From Thioalkalivibrio sp. ALJ7 (lineage in GTDB: Bacteria > Pseudomonadota > Gammaproteobacteria > Ectothiorhodospirales > Ectothiorhodospiraceae), in NCBI RefSeq assembly GCF_000376865.1, contig NZ_AQXQ01000005.1:1-64000 (forward strand): a stretch of DNA of 64,000 nt. Direction: 5' to 3'. Shown here one piece after another: positions 46,120-58,566 of the stretch. The first letter of the stretch is position 1, and each line of letters begins with the position of its first letter. The notes under the pieces were generated by a model. It saw only the letters and a list, made by a program, of their open reading frames with translations, made no database searches and was not told the DNA's origin. The position numbers and the translations under genes are program-made.

Positions 46120-48090
46120 TCAGGCGGTTTCGGCGGGCAGTTCCACGCCCTGGCGGAGCAGGGTTTGGAAATCGTCGAATGGAACGGGGCGAGAGAAGTA
46201 GTATCCCTGGGCCGTATGGCAATCCAGATCCTGCAGGATCTCCGCCTGGCGCGGTGTCTCCACCCCTTCTGCGATCACGTCCAGGCCCAGGGTTCTGGCC
46301 ATGAGCACGATCGCGCGGACAATCTGGGAATGCTCCTCGCCTTGATCGAGATCCTTCACGAAGGAGCGGTCGATCTTCAGGGTGTCGGCTGGCAGCTGCT
46401 TGAGCTGCATCAGAGAGGCGTGCCCGGTCCCGAAATCGTCGATCGCCAGCGACATTCCCGCCTGGCGCAGTCGCTGGAAGACCCGTACGGCACCCTGTGG
46501 ATCATCCATGATGGTGGTTTCCGTCAGCTCCAGTTCGATGCAACGCGGCGGGATGCCCATCTGTTGGATGATGCGATGAAAATTACCCGCGAGATCCGGT
46601 TGGCGCAGTTGCCGGGCCGATACATTGATCGCCACGCGGAGCAGTGAGTCAGCGCTCGTCGAGTCGGCGTTCATCCCGAGCGATTTCAGATCCTTGCAAA
46701 CCTGCTTCAGGACCCATTCGCCGATCTCTTCGATCAAGGTCATGGCCTCCGCAAGTTCGATGAAGTGACTGGGGGGAAGGAGGCCCAGAGTCGGGTGTTG
46801 CCAACGGATCAGCGCCTCGGCGCCGATGATGCGGCCGGTTGCGAGTTCAACCTTGGGCTGGTAATGCAGCACGAGCTGATCGTTGGCGATGGCCTGACCG
46901 AGTTCGTTTTCCAGTTCGAAATGGCGGAAGGTTCGGGAATTGAGGTCCTGGGTGTAGAACCGGAATCCGTTGCGCCCCCGCTGCTTGGCCTCGTACATCG
47001 CGGCATCGGCATTGCCCAGCAGCGTGTCCGCATCCTCGCCGTCGTAGGGGTAGACCGCAATCCCGCAGGAGACGCTGCTGACCACGGGTTGGTCGAAGAT
47101 CTGCCGTTCGGTTGCCGTCTTGCGCACGATATCGGTGACCAGCCGGACAACCCCTTCCAGCCCTTGGGTATCCTCCACCAGGATGCCGAACTCGTCTCCA
47201 CCCAGGCGTGAGAGGGTCGTGCGCAAATGGCGACCGGAACGTTCGCGGGCATGGTCCAGCACCGCGGAGAGATCCTGGGCGACTTTTCGGATCAGCTCGT
47301 CGCCCGCCCGGTGGCCGAGCGAGTCGTTGGTCCGCTTGAAGTTGTCCAGATCCAGCAGGATCAGCGCCACGTGGCCCACGCCGGTCGTATCGGAGTGGCG
47401 TTCCATCGCTTGGGATAGGCGGTCGCTGAACAGCATCCGGTTCGGCAGGTTGGTCAGCGAGTCGTGCGACATGTGATGCAGCAGTTCGCGTGACTGGCGC
47501 TCGGTGATCCTCTGCAGCGCCTTTTGCCGCCGATCCATGATCTGGAAGAGGTCGGCGCTTTCCAGCGCATAGGCGGTATTGAACAGCACCATGGTCAAGG
47601 TCGAAAGAATCATTTCGTAGCGCTGCAGCTCTGACTGACAGAAGCGCGCCACGAACATGCCGCGAATACGGGTGCGCGTCGAGATCACATGCAGCATCAC
47701 GCTCTCGCCTTGCACAGGCGAGGGGAGGCAGACGGGATGATTCTGGTGCAAGGCCCAGGAAAACTGGCCGTCCAGGATTAGTTGTTCCACCGTTTCGGAC
47801 AGATCCGGTTGCAACGCCCCTGGGCGTTCCTGGTGGACCAGATTGAACGAGCAGTCATTGTCCAGGATGTACACCGCCAGGTCCTGCGCAGGAAGCAACC
47901 GTCGGATCGACTCGACCGTGTTCTGGATGATCAGTTCGGGACTGCGGTTGCGCTCGGTGTCACCAAAGATCGCGGTGGTCGACGCAAGGACGTCCATCGC
48001 GTAGGCATTGGCCTCCAGCGCCTCCTCGAGGAAGCGAATCCGCGCATGAAGGGCGTTGACCTCCTCGGGCGTGCGATACGAAGGGCTCAT
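46120..48090 (-). CDS. GGDEF-EAL c-di-GMP enzyme with N-terminal GAF-like domain
   Basis: A 656-residue cytosolic protein. A coiled coil and GAF-like region (about 1-200) precede a GGDEF domain with intact LGGDEF and an EAL domain with intact EALIRW. Further EAL residues are present: NVSARQL, ELTETTIMDD, DDFGTGHASL, KIDRSFV and EGVET. Both synthesis and breakdown of c-di-GMP are possible; the balance cannot be told from sequence. It is the last gene of a run with an HDOD protein (28 bases upstream) and a small unknown protein. The start is set at 48090; upstream sequence in frame is not conserved-looking. Confidence 0.92.
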   Translation of the reverse strand: MSPSYRTPEEVNALHARIRFLEEALEANAYAMDVLASTTAIFGDTERNRSPELIIQNTVESIRRLLPAQDLAVYILDNDCSFNLVHQERPGALQPDLSETVEQLILDGQFSWALHQNHPVCLPSPVQGESVMLHVISTRTRIRGMFVARFCQSELQRYEMILSTLTMVLFNTAYALESADLFQIMDRRQKALQRITERQSRELLHHMSHDSLTNLPNRMLFSDRLSQAMERHSDTTGVGHVALILLDLDNFKRTNDSLGHRAGDELIRKVAQDLSAVLDHARERSGRHLRTTLSRLGGDEFGILVEDTQGLEGVVRLVTDIVRKTATERQIFDQPVVSSVSCGIAVYPYDGEDADTLLGNADAAMYEAKQRGRNGFRFYTQDLNSRTFRHFELENELGQAIANDQLVLHYQPKVELATGRIIGAEALIRWQHPTLGLLPPSHFIELAEAMTLIEEIGEWVLKQVCKDLKSLGMNADSTSADSLLRVAINVSARQLRQPDLAGNFHRIIQQMGIPPRCIELELTETTIMDDPQGAVRVFQRLRQAGMSLAIDDFGTGHASLMQLKQLPADTLKIDRSFVKDLDQGEEHSQIVRAIVLMARTLGLDVIAEGVETPRQAEILQDLDCHTAQGYYFSRPVPFDDFQTLLRQGVELPAETA

Positions 48091-48118
48091 GCAACTGCGT
48101 CCTTTGTCTGCATACGGC

Positions 48119-48958
48119 TCAGTCGAGGAGGATCGCCTGCATCTGTTCAAGATGCTTACGGGCGTGGCCGATGATGTCTTCGTAAACTGGCATCTCCAGA
48201 CCGATACGATCGAAGGTCTCGGGCGCGACCGGGGGTACGTAGCGTTCACCTGAAGAGCCCAGGCGGAGCGAATTGGCGATGCTGTCGGCTACATGCACGA
48301 TCGCGGTCTCGACAGGGAAGGTGCGCGCGTCCGCCGGGGCATGGTGATATCGCGTCACTTCGACATGCGCCGGGCCCATGCCCCAATGTTCGAGTAGGGC
48401 CGAGCCAATCGCCGCATGGTCGAAGCCGAGGAGTTCACGCTCCGCCTCGAACAACAGACACTGATCCCGTTCGCGGATGTTGATCAGGTCTTCGGTACGA
48501 GTGCCGAGGCGGATAAACAACAGCAGCCGACCCAGGTCATGCATGATGCCGTAAAGGTACAGGCGCTCGATGTTCGCCTCGCGTCGGAAACGCGCGATGG
48601 AGCGGCTGAGGACTCCGACCGCAATGCTGTGGCGCCAAAACGACTCCATGTCGACGCCAATTACCGGCAGGCCGCGGAAGTGCTGGATCACGATAGTGGA
48701 CATCACGATCTGCCGCATTTGCTGCATGCCGATGATCGAGACGGCACGGTGCAGGGTGTCGATGGGTTCGGGGAAGCCGTACAGCGACGAGTTCGCCATC
48801 CGCAGCGTCTTGGCGGCAATGGTGGGGTCGAGTTCGACTGCTTCGGTGATGCCGGCCACGTTAGCGGTCGGATCGTTAAGGCGTGTAAAGATCGTGTTGT
48901 AGCTGCCGGAAAAGCTGCAGAGCGCGTCATCCTGATCGAGAAACTCGTCGACCGTCAT
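48119..48958 (-). CDS. HDOD domain protein
   Basis: A 279-residue protein almost entirely made of an HDOD domain, a catalytically degenerate HD-fold used in signalling. Typical stretches: DPTIAAKTLRMANSSLYGF, the RAVSIIGMQQMRQIV helix, SFWRHSIAVGVLSRSIA, YLYGIMHDLGRLLLF, and FDHAAIGSALLEHWGM. Such proteins often assist c-di-GMP or two-component pathways. Its start overlaps the end of the small upstream gene by 4 bases (ATGA), and a GGDEF-EAL gene follows. Confidence 0.9.
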   Translation of the reverse strand: MTVDEFLDQDDALCSFSGSYNTIFTRLNDPTANVAGITEAVELDPTIAAKTLRMANSSLYGFPEPIDTLHRAVSIIGMQQMRQIVMSTIVIQHFRGLPVIGVDMESFWRHSIAVGVLSRSIARFRREANIERLYLYGIMHDLGRLLLFIRLGTRTEDLINIRERDQCLLFEAERELLGFDHAAIGSALLEHWGMGPAHVEVTRYHHAPADARTFPVETAIVHVADSIANSLRLGSSGERYVPPVAPETFDRIGLEMPVYEDIIGHARKHLEQMQAILLD

Positions 48959-49344
48959 TCTGGACTCCGACGTTTATGACCGCGACGCATGAGCTCGTCG
49001 AGCAGCTGCGTGCGAGCGATCTGGTAGAAGCCATCCATGGGGTGGCGCGAGGCGTCACAGTGGCGAAAGCGCTCAGCCAGAATGGTGTCTGCCTGCGCTT
49101 CCATCTCCGGGGTTGGATAGGCCTCGGCAACCTGCTCGGTCGCCTTGTCCTGGGCATCGTTCGCCGCATCCTGCTCGTCTTCGACGACCTCGACCGTACT
49201 GATGCCCCAAGACAGCAACACGCGGATCTGCTTGTCCTGAAGCACCATACCAGCAGGGATCAGAAGCCGGCCGGACCGATCATGCACGGCCGTTGCCAGC
49301 GTCTGCCCGGACTGTATCGCCTCCGTGGAAATCCGCCGTCCCAT
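48955..49344 (-). CDS. Small protein coupled to HDOD gene, function unknown
   Basis: A 129-residue protein. The first 55 residues (STEAIQSGQTLATAVHDRSG, then LLIPAGMVLQDKQIRVL) look like the short beta-rich region found before HD-GYP and some PilZ-like signalling domains. The rest is helical and acidic, then basic at the end (RRGHKRRSPE). I do not know a family name. It starts 9 bases after acnA and overlaps the HDOD gene, so it is translationally coupled into the c-di-GMP gene run. Confidence 0.65.
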   Translation of the reverse strand: MGRRISTEAIQSGQTLATAVHDRSGRLLIPAGMVLQDKQIRVLLSWGISTVEVVEDEQDAANDAQDKATEQVAEAYPTPEMEAQADTILAERFRHCDASRHPMDGFYQIARTQLLDELMRRGHKRRSPE

Positions 49345-49353
49345 AGGCAGACC

Positions 49354-52107
49354 TTATGCCGAAGCCGCGAGCTGGCGCAACACATAGGGCAGGATGCCAC
49401 CGTGCTGGAAGTAGTCCACTTCCTGCGGCGTGTCCAGACGCACGCGGACCGTGAATGTCTTGCGCTGGCCGTCATCGCCTACTGCCGTGACCGTGGCTTC
49501 TCGGGACGTCCCGTTCTCCACGCCGGTGATGCTGAAGGTCTCGCGGCCGGTCAGGCCGAGACTGGCTGCGTTCTCACCCGGAAGGAACTGCAACGGGAGT
49601 ACGCCCATGCCAACCAGGTTGGAGCGGTGGATGCGTTCGTAGCTTTCGACAATTACTGCCTTCACGCCCAGCAGCAGCGTGCCCTTGGCGGCCCAGTCAC
49701 GCGAGGAGCCGGTACCGTACTCCTGTCCCGCGATTACGATCAGGGGCGTGTCCTCTTCCTGGTATTGCATCGCGGCGTCGTAGATCGACATGGGCTCGCC
49801 ATCCGGCAGGTGCTGCGTCACACCGCCCTGGGTTCCCGGCGCGAGCAGATTACGCAGGCGCACGTTGGCAAAGGTGCCACGCATCATCACCTCGTGATTT
49901 CCGCGCCGTGATCCATAGGAGTTGAAGTCGGCCGGCTTCACCCCTTTGGACTCGAGGTAGCGGCCCGCCGGGCTGTCCTTGGCGATGGAACCGGCCGGGG
50001 AGATGTGGTCCGTGGTGACCGAATCCCCCAGCAGCGCGAGCACCCGCGCGCCCTGGATGTCGTTCCAGGGTTTCGGTGTCATGCTCATCCCTTCGAAATA
50101 AGGCGGGTTGCGCACGTACGTGGAATCTTCCTGCCAGTCATAGCGCTGGCCCTTCGGGGCCTCCAGGTTCCGCCAGCGATCCTCTCCGGAATAAAGATCG
50201 CCGTAGGCGCTGGTAAAACTCCCGGCGCCCACGTGATTCGCGACTTCCTGGCGCACCTCTTCGGTGGTCGGCCAGATGTCCTTCAGGTAGATCGCGCGGC
50301 CTTCGGCGTTCTCGCCGATCGGGTCGTTGTACAGATCGATGTTGCTGCGACCGGCCAGGGCGTAGGCCACCACCAGCGGCGGCGAGGCCAGGAAATTCAT
50401 CTGCACCTCGGAATGGATGCGCCCCTCGAAGTTGCGGTTGCCGGAGAGCACCGAGCTGACGATCAGATCATCCTTGATAATCGCCTCGCTGATCGGTTCC
50501 GGCAGTGGGCCGGAGTTTCCGATACAGGTGGTGCAGCCGTAGCCGACCACATGGAAGCCCAGGTGCTCGAGATCCTTCAGGACCCCGGACTTCTGCAGGT
50601 AATCGGTCACCACGCGCGAGCCGGGGGCCAGCGAGGTCTTTACCCACGGCTTCACTTGCAGGCCGAGTTCACGGGCCTTGCGGGCGACCAGGCCCGCACC
50701 CAGCATCACCGACGGGTTGGAGGTGTTTGTGCAGGAGGTGATTGCGGCAATCACGATGTCGCCGTGATCCAGGGTAAAGGTCTCGCCATCCATCTCGATC
50801 GCGGTGTGGTGCGGCTCTTCCGCCTGGTGTTCCACGCCCACTGCGGTATGCCCACCCTCGGCGGCGAAGCGCTCGGCCTCGGCCGGCTCGTCGGCACCGC
50901 TTTCGCGTTCCTTGAGCATCGTGTCCAGGTGGCGGCTGATGGTCGTGCCGGCCTGGCTCAACGGGATACGGTCCTGCGGGCGCTTGGGTCCGGCCAGGCT
51001 GGGCTCCACGGTGGACAGGTCCAGCTCCAGCAGATCGCTGTAGCGGGCCACCGGCGCATTGTCGTCACGCCACATGCCCTGGGCCTTGGCATAGGCCTCG
51101 ATGAATTCGATGTGTCCGGCCTCGCGCCCGGTCAGGCGCAGATAGGTCAGGGTTTCATCGTCGATCGGGAAGATGCCGCAGGTCGCACCGTACTCCGGCG
51201 CCATGTTGGCGATGGTCGCGCGGTCGGCTAGCGGCAGGTCGGCCAGGCCGTCGCCGAAGAATTCGACGAATTTTCCCACCACGCCTTGCTTGCGCAGCAT
51301 CTCGACGATCACCAGCACCAGGTCGGTCGCGGTCGCGCCTTCGGCCAGCTTGCCGGTCACCCGGAAGCCCACCACTTGCGGGATCAGCATGGAGATGGGC
51401 TGACCGAGCATGGCGGCCTCGGCCTCGATGCCGCCCACGCCCCAGCCGAGCACGCCCAGGCCGTTGATCATGGTGGTGTGTGAATCGGTCCCGACCAGGG
51501 TGTCGGGGAAGGCCATGCACCCGCCCTCGGCCTTGTCGTCCACGAACACCGTGCGCGCCAGGTACTCGAGGTTTACCTGGTGGACGATGCCAGTATCCGG
51601 GGGCACAACCTTGAAGGTGTCGAACGCCTGCTGCCCCCACTTGAGGAAGCTGTAGCGCTCGCGGTTGCGCGAATACTCGAGTTCCGCATTCAGATTCATC
51701 GCGTTCGCGTTGCCGTGGGCATCCACCTGCACCGAGTGGTCGATCACCAGCTCCGCCGGCTGCAGCGGGGTGATCTTCTTCGGATCGCCCCCCAGCGCCT
51801 CCATGGCATCGCGCATCGCGGCCAGGTCGACGACTGCAGGCACCCCGGTGAAGTCCTGCAGGAGCACGCGCGCCGGACGAAAGGCGATCTCCTGGGATGG
51901 CTCGGCCTTCGGATCCCAGTCGAGCAGCGCCTCGATATCGGCGCGGCGCACCGTGCGCTCGTCTTCAAATCGCAGCAGGTTCTCCAGCAACACCTTCAGC
52001 GCGAAGGGCAGGTCTTTTGCTCGCGGGTCGTCGGTGATCGGCACATAACGGCACTCGTGGCCGCCAGCGGAGAGGGAGCGGGTATTCTTCGGATCTGCGT
52101 GGCTCAT
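49354..52107 (-). CDS. acnA: Aconitate hydratase A
   Basis: A 917-residue AcnA/IRP-type aconitase that converts citrate to isocitrate through a 4Fe-4S cluster. The cluster Cys are visible in [14 protein letters not shown] and [14 protein letters not shown]. Other marks are [35 protein letters not shown], and [20 protein letters not shown] in the swivelling C-terminal domain. It starts 16 bases after hflD, with GGAAG before the ATG, and is followed closely by signalling genes. Confidence 0.96.
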   Translation of the reverse strand: MSHADPKNTRSLSAGGHECRYVPITDDPRAKDLPFALKVLLENLLRFEDERTVRRADIEALLDWDPKAEPSQEIAFRPARVLLQDFTGVPAVVDLAAMRDAMEALGGDPKKITPLQPAELVIDHSVQVDAHGNANAMNLNAELEYSRNRERYSFLKWGQQAFDTFKVVPPDTGIVHQVNLEYLARTVFVDDKAEGGCMAFPDTLVGTDSHTTMINGLGVLGWGVGGIEAEAAMLGQPISMLIPQVVGFRVTGKLAEGATATDLVLVIVEMLRKQGVVGKFVEFFGDGLADLPLADRATIANMAPEYGATCGIFPIDDETLTYLRLTGREAGHIEFIEAYAKAQGMWRDDNAPVARYSDLLELDLSTVEPSLAGPKRPQDRIPLSQAGTTISRHLDTMLKERESGADEPAEAERFAAEGGHTAVGVEHQAEEPHHTAIEMDGETFTLDHGDIVIAAITSCTNTSNPSVMLGAGLVARKARELGLQVKPWVKTSLAPGSRVVTDYLQKSGVLKDLEHLGFHVVGYGCTTCIGNSGPLPEPISEAIIKDDLIVSSVLSGNRNFEGRIHSEVQMNFLASPPLVVAYALAGRSNIDLYNDPIGENAEGRAIYLKDIWPTTEEVRQEVANHVGAGSFTSAYGDLYSGEDRWRNLEAPKGQRYDWQEDSTYVRNPPYFEGMSMTPKPWNDIQGARVLALLGDSVTTDHISPAGSIAKDSPAGRYLESKGVKPADFNSYGSRRGNHEVMMRGTFANVRLRNLLAPGTQGGVTQHLPDGEPMSIYDAAMQYQEEDTPLIVIAGQEYGTGSSRDWAAKGTLLLGVKAVIVESYERIHRSNLVGMGVLPLQFLPGENAASLGLTGRETFSITGVENGTSREATVTAVGDDGQRKTFTVRVRLDTPQEVDYFQHGGILPYVLRQLAASA

Positions 52108-52123
52108 GATGCGTCTTCCGCGG

Positions 52124-52753
52124 TCAGGTGTTGAGTCGATTGAGGATGTTGTTGGCTTCTCGAATCAGCCGCTTACGGCCGAAAAGCAATTTCCAGCGCG
52201 AACCTCCGGCCTGGCGCCAGAGGACCGCAGCCCGAATCCCGGCCAGCAGCAGCGCACGGATGCGCGCGGCGGTTTCCGGGTTCGAGAGGTTGTTCTGTTC
52301 GCCCTGCACGATGATGCGTGGGCCGAGTTCGGAGATGGTCTCCTTGTAGACCTCGGCGAGTCGGGCGATCACGCTTTCATGCGCGATATGGAAGTAGTCG
52401 ATCTGGCGTTGCGCACCCTGCAGCCCGTCGGTCAGCTTTTGCAGCATGTCGTCGCGTTTTTGCAGCTTGCGTTCGAGAAAGATCAGCCCGATGGCGTAGC
52501 GGGTGATCTCCATATCCGGCGGCTTGCTCCCGTTTTGCAGTTGGCTCTCGATCCGTTCCAGGCCGCTGCGCAGGCTGACGGCCTCGCGATAGACCGCTTC
52601 CGGCGTCTCCGCGTCGAAGGCGAACAGACTCCCGACCAGGACTTCGAATTCGTATTCGTCGCAGCTGCCACGCCAGGCAAGATCCTTGACCAGGCTTGCG
52701 CACTGGAAGAGGGCTGCCAGCGCCAGGGTGCGGTTATGATCGGAGCGGTCCAA
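52124..52753 (-). CDS. hflD: High frequency lysogenization protein HflD homologue
   Basis: A 209-residue helical protein matching Hfl[23 protein letters not shown] at the start, then a [15 protein letters not shown] segment, an [10 protein letters not shown] helix, and [20 protein letters not shown] near the end. In E. coli it binds phage lambda CII at the inner membrane; its normal role is unclear. Its place after mnmA is the conserved nudJ-mnmA-hflD order. Confidence 0.93.
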   Translation of the reverse strand: MDRSDHNRTLALAALFQCASLVKDLAWRGSCDEYEFEVLVGSLFAFDAETPEAVYREAVSLRSGLERIESQLQNGSKPPDMEITRYAIGLIFLERKLQKRDDMLQKLTDGLQGAQRQIDYFHIAHESVIARLAEVYKETISELGPRIIVQGEQNNLSNPETAARIRALLLAGIRAAVLWRQAGGSRWKLLFGRKRLIREANNILNRLNT

Positions 52754-52826
52754 GCCAGTGGATTCCTTGGGTGGGTCGATCGGGTCAACAGGGAGCCGCC
52801 ACTATACCGGAAGTGGCCTCCCATAC

Positions 52827-53936
52827 TCACGGATGAGGCGACGATTGGCCCGTTGTTCGGGTGGCGATGACCGCGCCGCCGAGACAAACATCGCCACGAT
52901 AGAAGGCGATGGACTGCCCCGGGGTCGCTGCGCGCTGTTGGATATCGAAGACCACCGTCGCCCCAGCGGCATCCAGTGCCTGGATCCGACAATCCTGCAG
53001 GGGCTGACGATGCCGTAATCGGGCCTGCAGGGGTTCGTCCAGCCCTGGGGCGCCGTGGATCCAGTGCACCGGTTCGGTGGTCAGCGACGGGCTCATCAGC
53101 AGGGGATGCTGCGGGTCCTGCGCGACCACCAGGGCATTGCCCGGCAGGTCCTTGTCGACGACATACCACGGGGCCTCCGCGAAGCCGTCGATCCCCCCGA
53201 TCCCGAGGCCCTGGCGTTGCCCAAGGGTATAGAACATCAGGCCCTGATGCCGACCGACGACCCGCCCATCCGGCGTTCGCATCTCGCCCTCGGGGGCCTT
53301 GAGATACTGGGCCAGGAAATCGCGGAAACGGCGCTCGCCGATGAAACAGATGCCGGTGGAATCCTTGCGGGCATGATTAGGCAAGCCCAGCTCGCGCGCC
53401 CGCTCGCGGACCTGCTCCTTGGGGATGTCGCCCAACGGGAACAGGGCGGGGCGCAGCTGCTCCTGGGTCAGGGTGTGCAGGAAATAGGTCTGGTCCTTGT
53501 TGGTGTCCGCGGCAGTACACAGTTCGCTGTAGTCCGCGTGGTGGCGCACCCGCGCGTAATGCCCGGTCGCGATCCAGCGAGCGCCCAGATCGCGGGCGTG
53601 ATCAAGGAACGAACGAAACTTGATCTCGCGGTTGCAGAGGATGTCCGGGTTGGGGGTGCGGCCCGCTTCGTACTCATGCAGGAACTGGGCGAATACCCGT
53701 TGGCGGTAGTCCTCGGCGAAGTTGGCCTTGTGGAGCGGGATTTCGAGACAGTCCGCGACCTCGCGGGCCATTGCGTAATCGGCCTCCGCGGCGCAGTACT
53801 CGGCGTCGTCGTCATCCTCCCAGTTCTTCATGAACAGGCCTTCGACCCGGTAGCCGGCCTCCAGCAGGCGGCTAGCCGCGACGGCCGAATCGACGCCGCC
53901 GGACAGGCCCACGATGACGCGCTCGCCGCGGCTCAT
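52827..53936 (-). CDS. mnmA: tRNA-specific 2-thiouridylase MnmA
   Basis: A 369-residue enzyme that thiolates U34 of tRNAs for Glu, Gln and Lys, using sulphur relayed by Tus proteins. The PP-loop is GLSGGVDSAVAA. The catalytic Cys pair is in DILCNREIKF and STGICFIGER. The central and beta-barrel domains follow. Start at 53936, where ATGA overlaps the nudJ stop by 4 bases. MnmA and MnmC (at 32-34 kb) act on the same wobble base. Confidence 0.96.
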   Translation of the reverse strand: MSRGERVIVGLSGGVDSAVAASRLLEAGYRVEGLFMKNWEDDDDAEYCAAEADYAMAREVADCLEIPLHKANFAEDYRQRVFAQFLHEYEAGRTPNPDILCNREIKFRSFLDHARDLGARWIATGHYARVRHHADYSELCTAADTNKDQTYFLHTLTQEQLRPALFPLGDIPKEQVRERARELGLPNHARKDSTGICFIGERRFRDFLAQYLKAPEGEMRTPDGRVVGRHQGLMFYTLGQRQGLGIGGIDGFAEAPWYVVDKDLPGNALVVAQDPQHPLLMSPSLTTEPVHWIHGAPGLDEPLQARLRHRQPLQDCRIQALDAAGATVVFDIQQRAATPGQSIAFYRGDVCLGGAVIATRTTGQSSPHP

Positions 53937-54397
53937 GGCGTCGTTGCCGCCCGAACACGTCCGGCGACGGCCTCCAGGGGGAATCGGGTGCCGTCGAGAT
54001 AGCGCCGGATGCTCCGCAGTACCAGCGGGCTGCGCAGGGACCACTCGCGCTCGGCGGCCTCGGGTGTGAGCCAGTGCAGGGCTTGGATGGCGGGATCACG
54101 AGGTCCAGGAGCAGGCGAATCGGTGACTGGGCCACAAAAGGCGACACGCAGGATGACGCCACCGGTGGCAAGTTCCAGGAGTTCGCAGCCCAACGTCGCC
54201 TCGGGCGTGAAGTCCAGGCAGGTCTCCTCGCGAACCTCGCGGATCACGGCTTCGATCAGGTCTTCGCCGCCTTCCAGGTGGCCCGCGGGCTGGTTCAGTA
54301 CCCGGCGTCCGGCGTCGGTTTCTTCGACGAACAGGAAGTGGCCATCACGCTCGATGACGGCGGCTACGGTGATATGGCAGGGGAGGCGGTCGGTCAT
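53933..54397 (-). CDS. nudJ: Nudix hydrolase NudJ-like
   Basis: A 154-residue Nudix enzyme. The Nudix box is GHLEGGEDLIEAVIREVREE followed by TCLD; a Cys replaces the usual Gly after EE. E. coli NudJ (YmfB) cleaves nucleoside tri- and diphosphates and HMP-PP. The order nudJ-mnmA-hflD is the same as in E. coli and Pseudomonas. The Met at 54397 gives the family length. Divergent from icd. Confidence 0.9.
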   Translation of the reverse strand: MTDRLPCHITVAAVIERDGHFLFVEETDAGRRVLNQPAGHLEGGEDLIEAVIREVREETCLDFTPEATLGCELLELATGGVILRVAFCGPVTDSPAPGPRDPAIQALHWLTPEAAEREWSLRSPLVLRSIRRYLDGTRFPLEAVAGRVRAATTP

Positions 54398-54490
54398 GGC
54401 GCGGATGATAACGCAGGCCACCGGTGAGACCGGCATGCCGGATCAGTCGATCGCGGCGTTGTCGGACACCGGAAAACCCGGGCCCCTATG

Positions 54491-54496
54491 TATAAT
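54491..54496 (+). promoter_or_regulatory. -10 box of the icd promoter
   Basis: An exact TATAAT, 52 bases upstream of icd. No good -35 element is seen at 16-18 bases before it, so activation may be needed. Confidence 0.45.
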
Positions 54497-54547
54497 CGGG
54501 GTGAACGCACCGAATTCACCGATTGAAGTTCCGCACAAGGAGTTGGC

Positions 54548-55804
<1,257 letters not shown>

Positions 55805-55912
55805 CCGGGTCGGGTGGTCGGAGTGTCCGTAAGGGCACTTGGCCTCAGCCCGGAACCATTCGAGGATGGAAGGCACCCAAACGAGTAACCGCTGAGTTCG
55901 TGAGTTCGACCG

Positions 55913-56239
55913 ATGAGTGATGACAAGCCCCAAAACCCCGATCGAGACGACTCGGTAACGGTCGAAGAATCGAGGCCGGAGCTCAAGCCACCACGACAGT
56001 ACAAGGTGGTGTTGCTCAACGACGATTTCACGCCGATGGAGTTCGTGATCGAAGTGCTGGAGACGTTCTTCAGCATGGATCGCGAAAAGGCCACCCGGGT
56101 GATGCTGCACGTGCATACGCGCGGCAAGGGAGTATGTGGCATCTTTACCCGAGACGTAGCCGAGACCAAGGTGGCGCAGGTGAACGACTACGCCCGCAGT
56201 CATCAGCACCCACTGCTTTGCTCGATGGAGGAGGCCTGA
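55913..56239 (+). CDS. clpS: ATP-dependent Clp protease adaptor ClpS
   Basis: A 108-residue adaptor that delivers N-degron substrates to ClpAP. After a flexible acidic N-terminus comes the ClpS core: [17 protein letters not shown], in which the Asn-Asp pair and Met line the N-end binding pocket, then [20 protein letters not shown] with the helix His. clpA starts 5 bases downstream. Confidence 0.97.
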   Translation: MSDDKPQNPDRDDSVTVEESRPELKPPRQYKVVLLNDDFTPMEFVIEVLETFFSMDREKATRVMLHVHTRGKGVCGIFTRDVAETKVAQVNDYARSHQHPLLCSMEEA

Positions 56240-56244
56240 CTCCC

Positions 56245-58518
56245 ATGCTCGACAAGGAACTCGAATTCAGCCTGAACATGGTCTTCAAGGAGGCCCGCGA
56301 GAAACGCCACGAGTTCGTGACCGTGGAGCACTTGCTGATGGCGCTGGCACAAAATCCCAGCGCGGCCACGGTGCTGCGGGCCTGCGGCGGCGATCTTGAT
56401 CGCATCCGCGACGAACTGGAAGCCTATATTGACGAGAATACGCCGCGCATCCCACCCAACGATGCGCGCGAAACACAGCCCACACTGGGGTTCCAGCGGG
56501 TGCTGCAACGGGCGGTGTTCCACGTACAGTCCAGCGGACGCAAGGAGGTCTCCGGTGCAAATGTCTTGGTGGCCCTGTTCGGCGAGCAGGACAGCCAAGC
56601 GTTGTATGTGCTCGGCCAGCAGAACATCTCGCGCCTCGATGTAGTCAATTTCATCTCCCACGGCATATCCAAGGTGGGGGAGGATGAACTGGGCGCACAG
56701 CCCGGTCCGAACGAGTCACAGGCCGAGCCGGTGGAAGGCGAGCGCGAGGAAAAGACCAACGCGCTGCAGCTCTACGCCACCAACCTCAATGACAAGGCAC
56801 GCAAGGACGAGATCGACCCGCTGATTGGTCGCGATCACGAGATCGAACGCACCATTCAGATCCTGTGCCGCCGTCGCAAGAACAACCCGCTGCTGGTGGG
56901 TGAGGCCGGGGTGGGCAAGACGGCGATCGCCGAGGGGCTGGCACGACGTATCGTTGATGAAGAGGTCCCGGAAGCGATCGAATCGGCCACCGTCTACTCC
57001 CTGGATCTCGGGGCCCTGGTCGCCGGCACCAAGTATCGCGGCGACTTCGAGAAGCGCCTGAAAGGCGTGCTCGCGCAGCTCAAGAAGGAGCCCGGCGCGG
57101 TGCTATTCATTGACGAGATCCACACGATTATCGGCGCGGGTGCGGCTTCCGGTGGGGTCATGGATGCCTCAAACCTGATCAAGCCCGTGCTCGCCTCTGG
57201 CGAGTTAAAGTGCATCGGTTCGACCACCTACCAGGAATATCGCGGGATCTTCGAGAAAGATCGCGCCCTGGCCCGTCGCTTCCAGAAGATTGAGGTACCG
57301 GAGCCAACAGTGGACGAGACCGAGCAAATCCTGCGTGGTCTCAAATCCCGCTTCGAGACGCACCACAACGTGCGTTTTACCAAACCGGCACTACGTGCGG
57401 CGGCGGAGCTGGCCGATCGCTATATCACCGATCGATTCTTGCCGGACAAGGCCATCGACCTGATCGACGAAGCCGGCGCCAGCCGTCAGTTGTTGCCTGC
57501 AAGTCAGCGCAAGAAGACCATCGGCGTGCAGGACATCGAGACGATCGTGGCCAAGATCGCACGGATCCCGCCAAAGTCGGTGTCCAGCTCCGACAAGGAG
57601 ACCCTGCGCAACCTCGACCGCAACCTGAAGATGACCGTCTTCGGGCAGGACGAGGCCATTGGCACGCTCGCCACGGCCATCAAGATGGCGCGTTCGGGCC
57701 TCGGGGACATGGACAAACCGATCGGCTCGTTCCTGTTCGCGGGTCCGACCGGGGTCGGCAAGACGGAGGTGACCCGGCAACTGGCACAACAGATGGGTAT
57801 TCACCTGGCCCGCTTCGATATGTCGGAGTACATGGAGCGGCACACCGTCTCGCGTCTCATTGGGGCGCCGCCCGGGTATGTCGGCTACGACGAAGGCGGA
57901 CTGCTGACGGATGCCATCCTCAAACATCCGCACTCGGTGCTGCTGCTGGACGAGATCGAAAAGGCCCACCCGGACGTGTTCAATGTCCTGCTGCAGGTTA
58001 TGGACCACGGCACGCTAACCGACACCAATGGCCGCGAGGTGGACTTCCGCAACGTGATCCTCGTCATGACCACAAATGCCGGTGCCGAACAGGCGAGCCG
58101 TCCGTCGGTGGGCTTCACCCAGCAAGATCACTCCAGTGATGCGATGGAGGCCATCAAGCGCACCTTTACGCCCGAGTTCCGTAACCGCCTGGATGCAACC
58201 ATCCAGTTCGGACCGCTGGATGAGGCAACCATCCTGAACGTCGTCGACAAGTTCCTGATCCAGCTGCAGGCGCAGCTCGACGAAAAGAAGGTGCACCTCA
58301 CCGTGGAGCCAGAGGCCCGAGCCTGGCTCGCCGAGCATGGTTACGACGTCAAGATGGGTGCGCGGCCGATGGCGCGTACCCTGCAGGAGCACATCAAGAA
58401 GCCACTGGCCGACGAACTGCTATTCGGACGATTGGCGCATGGTGGCGGGGAAGTCGTTGTGCGCCTGGGCGAGTCCGGTCTGGAGCTGGATATCCAGGAA
58501 ACCGCCGTGTCTTCCTGA
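56245..58518 (+). CDS. clpA: ATP-dependent Clp protease ATP-binding subunit ClpA
   Basis: A 757-residue AAA+ unfoldase. The N-terminal repeat domain (1-145) binds ClpS. D1 has Walker A GEAGVGKT and Walker [11 protein letters not shown]2 has GPTGVGKT and [13 protein letters not shown]. The ClpP-contacting loop region and C-terminal D2 small domain are complete. GGAGGAGG near the end of clpS serves as ribosome-binding site. The frame is open back into clpS, but the family start [14 protein letters not shown] is at 56245. Confidence 0.97.
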   Translation: MLDKELEFSLNMVFKEAREKRHEFVTVEHLLMALAQNPSAATVLRACGGDLDRIRDELEAYIDENTPRIPPNDARETQPTLGFQRVLQRAVFHVQSSGRKEVSGANVLVALFGEQDSQALYVLGQQNISRLDVVNFISHGISKVGEDELGAQPGPNESQAEPVEGEREEKTNALQLYATNLNDKARKDEIDPLIGRDHEIERTIQILCRRRKNNPLLVGEAGVGKTAIAEGLARRIVDEEVPEAIESATVYSLDLGALVAGTKYRGDFEKRLKGVLAQLKKEPGAVLFIDEIHTIIGAGAASGGVMDASNLIKPVLASGELKCIGSTTYQEYRGIFEKDRALARRFQKIEVPEPTVDETEQILRGLKSRFETHHNVRFTKPALRAAAELADRYITDRFLPDKAIDLIDEAGASRQLLPASQRKKTIGVQDIETIVAKIARIPPKSVSSSDKETLRNLDRNLKMTVFGQDEAIGTLATAIKMARSGLGDMDKPIGSFLFAGPTGVGKTEVTRQLAQQMGIHLARFDMSEYMERHTVSRLIGAPPGYVGYDEGGLLTDAILKHPHSVLLLDEIEKAHPDVFNVLLQVMDHGTLTDTNGREVDFRNVILVMTTNAGAEQASRPSVGFTQQDHSSDAMEAIKRTFTPEFRNRLDATIQFGPLDEATILNVVDKFLIQLQAQLDEKKVHLTVEPEARAWLAEHGYDVKMGARPMARTLQEHIKKPLADELLFGRLAHGGGEVVVRLGESGLELDIQETAVSS

Positions 58519-58566
58519 CGCAGAATCGGGACCAACACATCGGCCACGGAAGGCCCACAAACGAAA

